NCBI RefSeq assembly: GCF_007971225.1
Contig: NZ_CP042435.1
Location: 4,591,501-4,655,500, forward strand
Direction of reading: 5' to 3'
Length of the DNA stretch: 64,000 nt
Origin: Panacibacter ginsenosidivorans
GTDB taxonomy: Bacteria > Bacteroidota > Bacteroidia > Chitinophagales > Chitinophagaceae
The notes beneath the pieces are model-generated. The model made no database searches. It saw only the letters and a list, made by a program, of their open reading frames with translations, and was not told the DNA's origin. This document shows positions 24,966-34,080 of this stretch, piece after piece. Within the stretch, counting starts at the first letter, position 1. Each line of letters opens with the position of its first letter. Both the position numbers and the translations under genes were made by a program.

Positions 24966-26255
24966 ATGTCAAAAAACAAATATCTTGTACCGTTTATACT
25001 AGTATGCTCTTTGTTTTTTTTATGGGCGTTTCTGCACAACATGAACCCTATATTAATTCCACATCTTAAAAAAGCCTGCCAGTTAAGTGATACACAATCT
25101 TCATTCATAGATTCAGCTGTTTATCTCGGCTATTTCCTGGCGGCAATTCCCGCCGGTTTGTTTATACATCGCTGGGGCTATAAAAAAGGGATCATATTCG
25201 GACTTATGCTTTTTGCATTAGGTTCATTATTATTTATTCCTGCTGCAGAAGTAAGACAATACTGGTTCTTTCTGGTTGCATTGTTTATAGCTGCATGTGG
25301 CGCCACTTTTTTGGAAACGATTGCAAACCCCTATGCCGCTGCGCTTGGCAATCCGTCTACTGCCGAGCAACGTCTAAATTTTGCTCAATCATTTAATGGC
25401 GTGGGGGCATTCGTAGCACCACTTGTTGGTAGCCAATTTATTTTCTCCGGTATTGAACACACAAAAGGAGAATTGCAAAGTATGTCTCCTGAGCAACTTA
25501 ATGCATACCTTAACTCAGAAGCATCTACTGTCAAAATACCATATCTTGTTATTGGTTGTGTGATAATAGTTGTCATTATACTTTTTGCACTAACAAAACT
25601 TCCCGAAATAAAAGAAGACGACAGTGTTGCACACGGTACGAAATTTTCTCTGAACGTATTCAAATTCCGTCATGTAAAATGGGCAATGCTTGCTGAGTTT
25701 TGTTATGTAGGTGCACAGGTTGGCGTAGGAAGTTTTTTTATAAGGTTTTCAAAAGAGTTAATGAATCTCGATGAAAAAACAGCCGGTTATTGGTGGGGTT
25801 CCATTGCAATGGTTGGGTTTATGGTTGGGCGCTTTACCGGAACATTTTTTATGCGCTATATAAAGCCCGCAAAATTATTAAGCCTGTATGCGATTATTAA
25901 TATTTCATTGCTTGCATTTGCATTAATAAACCACAATCAGTTTTCCGTATATGCAGTAATGGTGGTTCCTTTTTTTATGTCAATTATGTTCCCTACAATT
26001 TTTGCGCTTGGTATAAAAGGGCTAGGAGAAGAAACAAAAATTGCTTCTTCATTTCTTGTAATGTCTATCATTGGTGGTGGAATTTTTGCACCAATCATGG
26101 GTTTTATTTCAGATAAAACAGGCAGCATGCAGTCCGCATACATAGTTCCGCTTATTTGCTTCGCTGTTATTTTATTTTTCGCACTCAATGGTCATAAAAT
26201 AAAAACAAGCAATACAGAATCGCATGAAAAAGTTTTGTCTGGCATTGGATCTTAA
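24966..26255 (+). CDS. fucP: L-fucose:H+ symporter (FucP family)
   Basis: A 429-residue major facilitator permease with 12 predicted spans. FucP-type signatures are the N-terminal FFLWAFLHNMNPILIPHLKK, the FIDSAVYLGYFLAAIPAGL helix, the FLETIANPYAAALGNP block near residue 120, and FAQSFNGVGAFVAPLVG. It imports L-fucose, and related members take L-galactose or other hexoses, across the inner membrane. It is the first gene of the catabolic run, and its end overlaps the mutarotase gene by 32 bp, so the two are translationally coupled. Confidence 0.92.
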   Translation: MSKNKYLVPFILVCSLFFLWAFLHNMNPILIPHLKKACQLSDTQSSFIDSAVYLGYFLAAIPAGLFIHRWGYKKGIIFGLMLFALGSLLFIPAAEVRQYWFFLVALFIAACGATFLETIANPYAAALGNPSTAEQRLNFAQSFNGVGAFVAPLVGSQFIFSGIEHTKGELQSMSPEQLNAYLNSEASTVKIPYLVIGCVIIVVIILFALTKLPEIKEDDSVAHGTKFSLNVFKFRHVKWAMLAEFCYVGAQVGVGSFFIRFSKELMNLDEKTAGYWWGSIAMVGFMVGRFTGTFFMRYIKPAKLLSLYAIINISLLAFALINHNQFSVYAVMVVPFFMSIMFPTIFALGIKGLGEETKIASSFLVMSIIGGGIFAPIMGFISDKTGSMQSAYIVPLICFAVILFFALNGHKIKTSNTESHEKVLSGIGS

Positions 26256-26562
26256 AGATGATACTCAACTTATAAATGAGTATGAAGCTTATCACAAAGC
26301 AGTGTGGCCGGAGATTCTGAATAGTATTACAGATTCGGGTATCACTAATATGGAAATATATCGCACAGCCAACAGGCTGTTTATGATCATGGAAACAACG
26401 GATGATTTTTCATTTGAAGCAAAATCAAAAGCTGATGCTGATAATGCAAAAGTGCAGGAGTGGGAGCAATTGATGTGGAAATACCAACAAGCGTTACCAA
26501 CAGCAAAAGAAGGTGAGAAATGGATGTTGATGAAAAAAATATTTGAAACCCCCAGCCCCTAA
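26224..26562 (+). CDS. L-rhamnose/L-fucose mutarotase family protein
   Basis: A 112-residue RhaM-fold protein. It starts MKKFCLALDLKDD and contains the YHKAVWPEILNSITDSGI histidine block, NMEIYRTANRLFMIMET, and the terminal tryptophan region KEGEKWMLMKKIF. RhaM interconverts sugar anomers. In fucose clusters of this phylum the homologue presumably acts on L-fucose and supplies the anomer used by the dehydrogenase. The start codon lies inside fucP. Confidence 0.9.
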   Translation: MKKFCLALDLKDDTQLINEYEAYHKAVWPEILNSITDSGITNMEIYRTANRLFMIMETTDDFSFEAKSKADADNAKVQEWEQLMWKYQQALPTAKEGEKWMLMKKIFETPSP

Positions 26563-26674
26563 AGGGGAGTTGTAGTAGTTAGTAAAAAAAATCACTATCA
26601 CTATTTTGCTTAATAACAATGAGGGATCATAATTTTAAAATTAACTGCAATTAAAGCCCCTTCAGGGGTTTGGG
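26549..26674. repeat. Inverted GC-rich repeats around an AT-rich spacer
   Basis: CCAGCCCCTAAAGGGGAGTT at the left and its inverted relative GCCCCTTCAGGGGTTTGGGG at the right flank roughly 75 bp of AT-rich DNA. Each arm is itself a small hairpin. The left arm overlaps the last codons of the mutarotase gene, and the right arm joins bracket repeat 6. It resembles a miniature insertion. Confidence 0.65.
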
Positions 26675-26731
26675 GCACAAGAGTGCGACGCAACAGAAGC
26701 ATCATAGTAATTCTAAAGTTTGGTTCATAAA
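26675..26731 (+). repeat. Bracket repeat 6, subtype 1
   Basis: GCACAAGAGTGCGACGCAAC core, tail TTTGGTTCATAAA, ending 10 bp before the SDR start. Confidence 0.88.
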
Positions 26732-26740
26732 CAATAAATC

Positions 26741-27505
26741 ATGTTCAGTTTAAAAAATAAACATGCAGTAATAACAGGTGGCGGCAGCGGAATTGGTCGT
26801 GCTGTTTGTTTGCTGTTTGGTAAACAGGGTGCTATTGTACATGTAATGGATATCAGCAAAGACGCCGCTAATCAAACAGCAGTGCAGATATCAGAGGAAG
26901 GCGGTGAGGCTTTTGCACATGCATGTGATGTGAGTAATCAGCAAAACGTGACCGAAATATTTAATGAGATTGGTACTGTACATATTTTAGTGAACAGTGC
27001 AGGTGTTTCGCATATTGGTAAAGTTGATAATACCAGTGAAGCAGATTTTGATCGCATTTATAATGTGAATGTGAAAGGTGTTTATAATTGTTTGCATGCA
27101 ACTATTCCATCAATGAAACAAAATGGTGGCGGTGTAATATTAAATGTATGTTCTGTAGCTGCTTTTGTTGGTTTAGCTGATCGGTTTGCATACTCGATGA
27201 GTAAAGGTGCTGTTTCTTCGATGACGCTTTCTGTTGCGAAAGATTATGTGCATGATAATATAAGATGTAATTCTGTTTCGCCGGGTCGTGTGCATACAGC
27301 TTTTGTTGATGGATTTCTTGCAAAGAATTACCCCGGCCGTGAGGCAGAAATGTTTGAAAAATTATCAAAGACACAACCCATCGGTCGCATGGGTAAGCCT
27401 GAAGAAATCGCAACGATTATTTTGTTTTTGTGTAGTGATGAAGCTTCATTTATAACGGGAACAGATTATCCTATTGATGGTGGATTTATTAAATTGAATA
27501 CATAA
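26741..27505 (+). CDS. SDR oxidoreductase, probable 2-keto-3-deoxy-L-fuconate dehydrogenase
   Basis: A 254-residue classical short-chain dehydrogenase: cofactor loop TGGGSGIGR at 12-20, Asp37 in VMDIS favouring NAD+, NSAG at 85-88, catalytic Tyr151 and Lys155 in YSMSK, and the C-terminal TGTDYPIDGGF. It is 11 bp upstream of a fumarylacetoacetase-family hydrolase, the enzyme that would cleave its product, 2,4-diketo-3-deoxy-L-fuconate. The role is inferred from that pairing; the fold itself is certain. Confidence 0.85.
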   Translation: MFSLKNKHAVITGGGSGIGRAVCLLFGKQGAIVHVMDISKDAANQTAVQISEEGGEAFAHACDVSNQQNVTEIFNEIGTVHILVNSAGVSHIGKVDNTSEADFDRIYNVNVKGVYNCLHATIPSMKQNGGGVILNVCSVAAFVGLADRFAYSMSKGAVSSMTLSVAKDYVHDNIRCNSVSPGRVHTAFVDGFLAKNYPGREAEMFEKLSKTQPIGRMGKPEEIATIILFLCSDEASFITGTDYPIDGGFIKLNT

Positions 27506-27516
27506 AATTCTTATAC

Positions 27517-28374
27517 ATGAAACTCATTCGTTTTGGAGAATTAAATAAAGAACAAACCGGTATTGCTATCGGTGATAAATATTATGATACTTCCGCATTT
27601 GGGGAAGATTATAATGAACATTTTTTTGAACAGGATGGCTTAAACAGGTTACAGAAATTTCTGGACGATAATCAATCCGCATTGCCTGAAGTGCCCGCTG
27701 GCACAAGGCTAGGAAGCCCTGTTGCGAGACCTTCCAAAATTGTTTGTATTGGTTTGAACTATGCAGACCACGCAAAAGAAACAGGCGCTACACCACCTGC
27801 AGAACCTGTGATCTTTTTAAAATCAACAACAGCATTGGTTGGTCCGAATGATGATGTTATGATTCCCAAAGATTCTGTAAAAACAGACTGGGAAGTAGAA
27901 CTTGCGGTAATCATCGGTAAGAAAGCCAGCTATGTAACAGAATCAGAAGCGATGGATTTTGTAGCTGGGTATGCTTTGCATAATGATGTTAGTGAAAGGG
28001 CGTTTCAACTGGAAAGAAGCGGTACATGGGATAAAGGAAAAGGCTGCGATACGTTTGCGCCTGTCGGTCCCTGTCTTGTTACTAAAGATGAAGTGGATGA
28101 TGTAAATAATTTGCGTTTATGGCTTACTGTAAATGGTAAAAAAATGCAGAATGGTACTACTGCCAATCTAATTTTTAAAATTCCTTTTATCGTTTCTTAT
28201 GTAAGCCAGTTCATGACTTTATTGCCCGGTGATATTATTTCTACAGGTACACCAGCAGGTGTTGGGCTTGGTATGAATCCACAGGTATATTTAAAAGCTG
28301 GTGATGTGGTTGAACTGGGTATTGATGGTATGGGAACAGCAAAACAAAATGTGGTGGCGTATGCAAAGAATTGA
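27517..28374 (+). CDS. Fumarylacetoacetate hydrolase family; probable 2,4-diketo-3-deoxy-L-fuconate hydrolase
   Basis: A 285-residue FAH-fold hydrolase. The catalytic/metal core is intact: KIVCIGLNYADHAKETG near 73, EPVIFLKSTTALVGPND, and the metal-binding pair in DWEVELAVIIG near residue 128. GDIISTGTPAGVG near the C-terminus is the family hallmark. In the non-phosphorylated L-fucose pathway this enzyme splits 2,4-diketo-3-deoxy-L-fuconate into pyruvate and L-lactate. The gene overlaps the following lactonase gene by 14 bp. Confidence 0.88.
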   Translation: MKLIRFGELNKEQTGIAIGDKYYDTSAFGEDYNEHFFEQDGLNRLQKFLDDNQSALPEVPAGTRLGSPVARPSKIVCIGLNYADHAKETGATPPAEPVIFLKSTTALVGPNDDVMIPKDSVKTDWEVELAVIIGKKASYVTESEAMDFVAGYALHNDVSERAFQLERSGTWDKGKGCDTFAPVGPCLVTKDEVDDVNNLRLWLTVNGKKMQNGTTANLIFKIPFIVSYVSQFMTLLPGDIISTGTPAGVGLGMNPQVYLKAGDVVELGIDGMGTAKQNVVAYAKN

Positions 28375-29191
28375 TGCACATCAGCACTTCTGGCTCTTTG
28401 ACAAAGATCGTCATGCATGGATCAATGATGCAATGCACGTGATTCAAAAAGATTTTATGCCTGCTGATCTGCAGCCCATATTGCAACAAAATAATATTGA
28501 CGGATGCGTGTTGGTGCAGGTAGATCAAACGGAAGAAGAGAACATATTTCAGCTAAATAATGCAGTACAGTTTGATTTTATAAAAGGTGTTGTTGGTTGG
28601 GTTGATCTGCAGGCTGATAATATTGAAGAGCGTTTGCGGTACTATCAGCAGTTTAATAAAATGAAAGGTTTTCGCCACATATTACAAGGAGAAGAGGACA
28701 GAGCGTTAATGGTGAAACCGGCTTTCAAACATGGCATCAGTTTATTGAATAAGTACAACTATGCATATGATATACTCATCTTTCCCGATCAGTTGAAATA
28801 TGCTTATGAACTGGTGAAAGCCTTTCCTGATCAGCGTTTCGTAATAGATCATATTGCCAAACCTTATATAAAAGATAAAAAGATCGATGAGTGGAAGAAA
28901 GACATATCTCTTTTCAATAATTGTGCAAACGTTTACTGTAAAATATCAGGTATGGTTACAGAAGCAGACTGGAAGCAATGGAAGAAAGAAGATTTCGCAC
29001 CGTATCTTGATGCAGTAGTAGAAACCTTTGATACTGATCGTATCATGTTTGGGTCTGACTGGCCGGTATGTTTGGTAGCTGCTTCTTATGAAAAAATGTT
29101 GGGGTTAGTACAAAACTATTTTGCGTTTTTTTCTAAAGATGAGCAAGATGCATTCTTTGGTGGCAATGCAATTCAATTTTATAACTTATAA
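28361..29191 (+). CDS. Amidohydrolase family 2 lactonase; probable L-fuconolactonase
   Basis: A 276-residue metal-dependent hydrolase of the amidohydrolase_2 group. The metal ligands are visible: HQHFW at the N-terminus, the His of FRHILQGE, HIAKP near residue 166, and the aspartate of MFGSDWPVC near 230. L-fuconolactonase and L-rhamnonolactonase belong here. It would open L-fucono-1,5-lactone made by the fucose dehydrogenase. The frame is open 60 bp further upstream, but the ATG at 28361 begins right before the IDAHQHF motif, so it is the start. Confidence 0.88.
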   Translation: MQRIDAHQHFWLFDKDRHAWINDAMHVIQKDFMPADLQPILQQNNIDGCVLVQVDQTEEENIFQLNNAVQFDFIKGVVGWVDLQADNIEERLRYYQQFNKMKGFRHILQGEEDRALMVKPAFKHGISLLNKYNYAYDILIFPDQLKYAYELVKAFPDQRFVIDHIAKPYIKDKKIDEWKKDISLFNNCANVYCKISGMVTEADWKQWKKEDFAPYLDAVVETFDTDRIMFGSDWPVCLVAASYEKMLGLVQNYFAFFSKDEQDAFFGGNAIQFYNL

Positions 29192-29226
29192 AAGCTCCCT
29201 CTCCTTTGGAGAGGGCGGGGGTGAGG
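29192..29226 (+). repeat. GC-rich hairpin repeat supplying the leader of the next gene
   Basis: CCCTCTCC-TTT-GGAGAGGG followed by CGGGGGTGAGG. From memory this type of sequence is scattered in many Bacteroidota genomes. It fills the whole gap between two genes of the run, and its GGGGGTGAGG end lies where a ribosome-binding site would be. Confidence 0.75.
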
Positions 29227-29227
29227 T

Positions 29228-30016
29228 ATGGATTTATTATTAAAAGATAAAGTGATCATCGTTACAGGCGGCGCCAAAGGTATTGGTGAAGGCATTGTAA
29301 AAGTATTGGCTGCCGAAGGCGCTATCCCTTTTATTGTTGGCAGAAGTGAAGAAGATAATTTAAAAACTGTTCATGCTGTTGAAGCCAATGGTGGCAGGGT
29401 TTTCCAGGTAGTAGCAGAATTAACGCAGCCAGCAGAATGCGAGCATGCCGTAAAAAAAGTTATAGAAAAAATGGGACGTATAGACGGTCTTGTAAATAAT
29501 GCGGGTGTGAACGATGGTGTTAATCTTGAGCATGGCACTTATGAAAAGTTCATGGCCTCATTACACAAAAATGTGGTGCATTATTATTTGCTGGCACATT
29601 ATGCATTGCCGGAACTGATTAAATCAAAAGGCGCTATTGTAAACATAACATCAAAGACCGCAGAGACAGGACAGGGAGGCACTTCAGCGTATGCGGCAGC
29701 TAACGGTGCACGCAATGCGCTTACACGTGAGTGGGCTGTTGAATTGCTTAAATACAGTATTCGTGTTAACGCAATTGTTGTTGCCGAATGCTGGACGCCC
29801 TTGTATGAGAACTGGATCAAAACATTGCCAAACCCTAAAGAAAAATTAAAAGAGATTGTTTCCAAAATTCCATTGGAACATCGTATGACCACGGCAGAAG
29901 AGATCGCTAATACAACAGCATTCTTATTGTCTCAGAGATCAAGTCATACCACCGGGCAATTGATTCATGTGGATGGTGGCTATACACATTTAGACAGGGC
30001 ATTGGCAAATGCATAA
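29228..30016 (+). CDS. SDR oxidoreductase, probable L-fucose dehydrogenase, with Lys-to-Asn in YxxxK
   Basis: A 262-residue short-chain dehydrogenase: TGGAKGIG at 13-20, NNAGVNDG at 90-97, and C-terminal HVDGGYTHLD. The segment AECWTPLYENWI near 195 is typical of the group annotated as L-fucose dehydrogenase, which would oxidise L-fucose to the lactone. The catalytic tetrad is unusual: Tyr155 is followed by AAAN rather than the expected YxxxK, so the active-site lysine position holds asparagine. The rest of the fold looks intact, which argues for a lineage-specific active site rather than a dead gene. Confidence 0.78.
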   Translation: MDLLLKDKVIIVTGGAKGIGEGIVKVLAAEGAIPFIVGRSEEDNLKTVHAVEANGGRVFQVVAELTQPAECEHAVKKVIEKMGRIDGLVNNAGVNDGVNLEHGTYEKFMASLHKNVVHYYLLAHYALPELIKSKGAIVNITSKTAETGQGGTSAYAAANGARNALTREWAVELLKYSIRVNAIVVAECWTPLYENWIKTLPNPKEKLKEIVSKIPLEHRMTTAEEIANTTAFLLSQRSSHTTGQLIHVDGGYTHLDRALANA

Positions 30017-30019
30017 TAT

Positions 30020-30076
30020 TTTTTGTGCCAGGCGCAAGAATAAGCATGAAGCATTCGTTGCGTCGCACTCTTCAAC
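30020..30076 (-). repeat. Bracket repeat 7, subtype 1
   Basis: Starts 3 bp after the SDR stop. The distal end reads CTTCAAC instead of CTTGTAC. Confidence 0.82.
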
Positions 30077-30135
30077 TGAAGAATAATTTATGACCAACAC
30101 CAACAAAATATTTTTTCATTTATACAGCAGGCAGC

Positions 30136-31149
30136 ATGAAGGCATTAGTATGTGTTGAACCGGGTCTATTCAAATATGAAGAGGTTGATAAACCTGCTTT
30201 GAACAAAGATCATGCTTTACTAAAAATAAAAAGGATTGGTGTATGTGGTACGGACCTTCATGCTTATGAAGGCACACAGCCTTACTTCAATTATCCAAGA
30301 ATACTCGGCCATGAATTGGCTGCAGAAATTGCAGAGATAAACAGTTCCTCAAATTTTACTATCGGCGAAACGGTTACTATTATTCCCTATTTCAATTGTG
30401 GTAATTGTATTGCCTGCAGAAACGGTAAAACCAATTGTTGCGTAAGTATGAAAGTATGTGGCGTGCATACAGATGGCGGCATGATGGAATATCTTTCTGT
30501 TCCAGTCTCTTCATTAGTACATAGCAATGGATTAACACTTGATGAATTAGCATTAGTAGAACCACTTGCCATTGGTGCGCATGGAATAAGACGGGCAAAT
30601 GTGCAACCAAACGAATTCGTTTTAGTGATCGGTGCGGGCCCTATCGGACTTGGCACAATGGAGTTTGCAAAGATTGCCGGCGCAAAAGTTATAGCCATGG
30701 ATGTGAATGAGCAACGATTATTTTTTTGTGAGCAAAATTTAAGTGTCGATTATACAATTAACGCTGTTACAGAAAATGTTAGAGAATGTTTAATTGAAAT
30801 TACTGGTGGTGACATGCCTGCAGTAATTGTTGACGCAACCGGAAATTTGAAAGCGATCAATAATGCTTTTCAATACCTGGCACATGGCGGCAGGTATGTA
30901 TTAATAGGATTACAAAAAAGCGATATCAGTTTCAGTCATCCTGAATTTCATAAGCGTGAAGCCACATTGATGAGCAGCCGTAATGCAACACGTGCAGATT
31001 TTGAGCATGTAATGGAAAGTATGAAAGATGGTTTGGTAAGACCTTCAACATATATTACCCATCGCGTAGGATTTAGTGAAGTAAAAAATGTATTTGCATC
31101 ATGGCTCGATCCCGCAAACGCAGTAATAAAGGCAATGATAGAAATGTAA
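30136..31149 (+). CDS. Zinc-dependent alcohol dehydrogenase (MDR family), candidate L-galactonate/L-gulonate 5-dehydrogenase type
   Basis: A 337-residue medium-chain dehydrogenase. Catalytic zinc ligands are in GVCGTDLHAYEG and GHELAAEI. The structural-zinc lobe has four cysteines in CGNCIACRNGKTNCC. The Rossmann loop VIGAGPIGLGT is near residue 163. Its placement between the fucose genes and the GH95 gene, followed by uxaB and uxaA, makes a 5-dehydrogenase converting L-galactonate to D-tagaturonate an attractive guess, but lactaldehyde or polyol dehydrogenase cannot be excluded. Confidence 0.8.
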   Translation: MKALVCVEPGLFKYEEVDKPALNKDHALLKIKRIGVCGTDLHAYEGTQPYFNYPRILGHELAAEIAEINSSSNFTIGETVTIIPYFNCGNCIACRNGKTNCCVSMKVCGVHTDGGMMEYLSVPVSSLVHSNGLTLDELALVEPLAIGAHGIRRANVQPNEFVLVIGAGPIGLGTMEFAKIAGAKVIAMDVNEQRLFFCEQNLSVDYTINAVTENVRECLIEITGGDMPAVIVDATGNLKAINNAFQYLAHGGRYVLIGLQKSDISFSHPEFHKREATLMSSRNATRADFEHVMESMKDGLVRPSTYITHRVGFSEVKNVFASWLDPANAVIKAMIEM

Positions 31150-31255
31150 CAGTAAATGATAAGTTTTGAAGTAGTTATATAAATGGAAATGTAGAATTTA
31201 GAGCTTCCTTCGCCAAGGGTGATATTGCTTCAATTATTAGATAAGTAATAATATA

Positions 31256-31285
31256 TTTTACTGTTGAGTTTTTTCAACGGTAAAA
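31256..31285. terminator. Hairpin downstream of the zinc dehydrogenase gene
   Basis: TTTTACTGTTGA and TCAACGGTAAAA pair with one wobble across a short T-rich loop. It is stem-forming, but on the + strand it lacks a U tract, so its role is uncertain. Confidence 0.35.
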
Positions 31286-31329
31286 AAACATAACAATACC
31301 GTACCAGTTTGTTGATAAAAGATCAAACT

Positions 31330-31387
31330 GTTGCAGTGTGCGACGCAACGGAAGATGCCTATTGATCTTTTGTTGACATCATAAAAA
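31330..31387 (+). repeat. Bracket repeat 8, subtype 1
   Basis: Divergent outer end (GTTGCAG), intact TGTGCGACGCAAC. The tail ends 10 bp before the GH95 start. Confidence 0.8.
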
Positions 31388-31397
31388 TTATAATGCC

Positions 31398-33866
31398 ATG
31401 AAGCATGCTGCCATTTTGATCTTTCTTTTTTTTACTGCATCATTTGTGCATGCACAGCAAAACATGCTGTTGTGGTATAAGCAGCCGGCAACAGTATGGA
31501 CGGAAGCATTACCGGTTGGTAATGGAAGATTGGGTGCGATGGTATTTGGCGGTGTAGAAAATGAATTGCTGCAATTGAATGAATCATCCCTGTGGACAGG
31601 CGGCCCCGTAAAAACAAATGTAAACCCTGAATCAAAAAAATACCTTCCATTGGTGCGTGAAGCATTGTTCAATAAAGATTACGACAAAGCAACAGAGCTG
31701 GTAAAAAAAATGCAGGGCTTGTATTCTGAAAGTTATTTACCAATGGCGGATTTGATGATCCAGCAGGACTTTGGTGGCAAACAACCAACAGCATATAAAA
31801 GATTATTGAACATAAGTGATGCAGTAAGTACAACAACATTTACGATTGATGGGGTGCAATACAAACGTGAAGTTTTTGTTTCTGCTCCAGCGCAACTTAT
31901 TGTAATGAAAATTTCTTCAAATGCTGTAAAAAAAATAACTGCAACAATTAAAACAAGCAGTCAAATAAAATTTCGAAATGAAATATTAGGTAAAGATATT
32001 ATTGCTTTAAAAGGGAAGGTGCCTGCACATGCAGATCCCAGTTATTACAATGAAAATAAAGACCCGATTATTTATGCGGATGCAAATGGCTGCAATGGAA
32101 TGCGCTTTGAAGTGTTGGTGAAAGCATTGCATAAAGATGGAACAATAACAACAGACACTTCAGGCATTCATATAAAAGATGCAAGTGAGGTAACATTGCT
32201 CTTATCTGCAGCAACAAGTTTTAATGGTTTTGATAAATGCCCTGATAAAAATGGCAAGGATGAACAAAAACTAGCCACTGATTATTTGAGCAAGGCATTA
32301 TTAAAGCCTTATAGTGTTTTATGGAGCGAACATGAAAAGGATTATCATAATTTCTTTAACCGCGTTTCGCTTACACTGAATAATAACCAAAGTTCAAAAG
32401 ACAATTTAGCAACGGATGAAAGAATGGAGGCTTATACAAATGGAGGTAACGACGATGGGCTTGAAACATTGTATTTCCAATATGGCCGTTATTTATTAAT
32501 TGCATCTTCACGCACAAGAGATGTTCCAGCCAATTTACAAGGCATATGGAATAAAGAAATGCGGCCACCATGGAGTGCCAACTATACAACGAATATCAAT
32601 GTACAGATGAATTACTGGCCTTCTGAAGTTACCAACTTATCAGAATTGCACCAGCCACTGCTTGATCTTATAGAACACCTTTCTGTAACAGGTACAACTA
32701 CAGCAAAAGAATTTTATGGCATGCATGGTTGGGTGGTGCATCACAATTCGGATATATGGGCATTGTCGAATCCTGTTGGCGATAAAGGCAAAGGTGATCC
32801 TAAATGGGCCAACTGGGCAATGGGCGCAAACTGGCTCTGCCGCGATCTTTGGGAGCATTATCTCTTTACAGGTGATCAAAAATTTTTACGCGACACGGCA
32901 TACCCGTTGATGAAAGGTGCTGCACACTTTACATTCGATTGGTTAACTACAGATAGTGCAAGTGGCTACCTGGTAACTGCACCATCAGGTTCACCTGAGA
33001 ATGAATATTTCTATGATGGCAATAAAACATCTGGTATTTCCATTGCCTCAACGATGGACATGAGCATTATCCGCGACCTTTTTTCTAATCTTATTGCGGC
33101 AGGAAAAATTTTGAACACAGATAAAGCATTCATTGATTCTGTAACAGCGAAGAAAGAGAAATTATATCCTTTCAAAATTGGCCACAAAGGAAATTTGCAG
33201 GAGTGGTACCAGGATTATGAAGATCCCGAGCCACATCATCGTCATACATCACACTTGTATGGATTGCATCCGGGCAATCAAATATCACCTATCAAAACTC
33301 CAGAGTTAGGGCAGGCAGCTATGAAGACCTTAGAATTACGCGGCGATGATGGCACAGGATGGAGTCTTGCATGGAAAGTAAATTTCTGGGCACGTCTACT
33401 TGATGGTGATCATGCTTATAAATTATACAGGAATCTTTTGCGACTTACAAAAGAAACGGCAACAGATTATGGTAGTCATGGCGGGGCATATCCAAATTTG
33501 TTTGATGCACATCCGCCATTCCAGATCGATGGAAATTTTGCAGGCACAGCTGGTGTTGCAGAGATGTTGTTACAATCTCAGAATAATGAACTGCATTTAT
33601 TGCCAGCTATTCCGCGTGTGTGGAGAAGCGGTGCAGTAAAGGGTTTGCGGGCTCGTGGTGGTTTTGAAGTAAGTATTGAATGGAACAATAATATTATCAG
33701 TAACGCAAAGATCATTTCATTGTTGGGTAATCAATGTGTGGTGCGCACCAATGATCCGGTGATGCTGAAAGGAACAAATATTAAAGCGGTAGAATCAACT
33801 TGTGGTTTTGTAATTTCTTTCAAAACAGAAAAAGATAAAACGTATGAGTTGGTTGCGACCAAATAA
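31398..33866 (+). CDS. Secreted GH95 alpha-L-fucosidase/alpha-L-galactosidase
   Basis: An 822-residue glycoside hydrolase family 95 enzyme. Signal peptide [19 protein letters not shown]. The N-terminal beta domain starts [20 protein letters not shown], with [12 protein letters not shown]. The (alpha/alpha)6 barrel carries the catalytic regions: [12 protein letters not shown] (paired Asn), [11 protein letters not shown] (acid Glu), and [12 protein letters not shown] (Asp). Family length is usually 750-900. GH95 enzymes release terminal alpha-1,2-linked L-fucose, and some prefer L-galactose. As a periplasmic or exported enzyme it would feed FucP. Confidence 0.93.
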   Translation: MKHAAILIFLFFTASFVHAQQNMLLWYKQPATVWTEALPVGNGRLGAMVFGGVENELLQLNESSLWTGGPVKTNVNPESKKYLPLVREALFNKDYDKATELVKKMQGLYSESYLPMADLMIQQDFGGKQPTAYKRLLNISDAVSTTTFTIDGVQYKREVFVSAPAQLIVMKISSNAVKKITATIKTSSQIKFRNEILGKDIIALKGKVPAHADPSYYNENKDPIIYADANGCNGMRFEVLVKALHKDGTITTDTSGIHIKDASEVTLLLSAATSFNGFDKCPDKNGKDEQKLATDYLSKALLKPYSVLWSEHEKDYHNFFNRVSLTLNNNQSSKDNLATDERMEAYTNGGNDDGLETLYFQYGRYLLIASSRTRDVPANLQGIWNKEMRPPWSANYTTNINVQMNYWPSEVTNLSELHQPLLDLIEHLSVTGTTTAKEFYGMHGWVVHHNSDIWALSNPVGDKGKGDPKWANWAMGANWLCRDLWEHYLFTGDQKFLRDTAYPLMKGAAHFTFDWLTTDSASGYLVTAPSGSPENEYFYDGNKTSGISIASTMDMSIIRDLFSNLIAAGKILNTDKAFIDSVTAKKEKLYPFKIGHKGNLQEWYQDYEDPEPHHRHTSHLYGLHPGNQISPIKTPELGQAAMKTLELRGDDGTGWSLAWKVNFWARLLDGDHAYKLYRNLLRLTKETATDYGSHGGAYPNLFDAHPPFQIDGNFAGTAGVAEMLLQSQNNELHLLPAIPRVWRSGAVKGLRARGGFEVSIEWNNNIISNAKIISLLGNQCVVRTNDPVMLKGTNIKAVESTCGFVISFKTEKDKTYELVATK

Positions 33867-33925
33867 TTTTTATAGACCAAACAAAAGAATATAAATGATA
33901 CTTCTGTTGCGTCGCACTCTTGTGC
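33867..33925 (-). repeat. Bracket repeat 9, subtype 1
   Basis: Starts at the base after the GH95 stop. CTTCTGTTGCGTCGCAC forms a perfect 17-bp inverted pair with copy 10 at 34027-34043. Confidence 0.9.
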
Positions 33926-33952
33926 TGAGTGTAATTTATTCAGCAGATTGAA

Positions 33953-33987
33953 TACAGGTCAGACGGCTCAAAGCCGTCAGACCTGTA
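33953..33987. repeat. Perfect hairpin nested between two bracket repeats
   Basis: TACAGGTC and GACGGCT pair with AGCCGTC and GACCTGTA, with a single unpaired A on each side and a CAA loop. No U tract. Similar GACGGCT/AGCCGTC hairpins are, from memory, widespread in Bacteroidota intergenic DNA. Confidence 0.8.
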
Positions 33988-34023
33988 AATATTTGCTTTG
34001 AACATTAAGGAAAAGAAACCCGA

Positions 34024-34078
34024 AACGTGCGACGCAACAGAAGCTTAATTAAAAACAGAAAGCTTAGTTCAAAAAATA
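34024..34078 (+). repeat. Bracket repeat 10, subtype 1
   Basis: The outer GTACAAG end is worn to AAAC. The tail runs to 2 bp before the uxaB start codon. The repeat can be read in frame with uxaB, which would give a false N-terminal extension. Confidence 0.85.
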
Positions 34079-34080
34079 AA

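Noticed and set aside
34027-34080. N-terminal extension of UxaB
   Set aside because: The 18 extra codons lie within bracket repeat 10. The conserved protein begins at the ATG at 34081.
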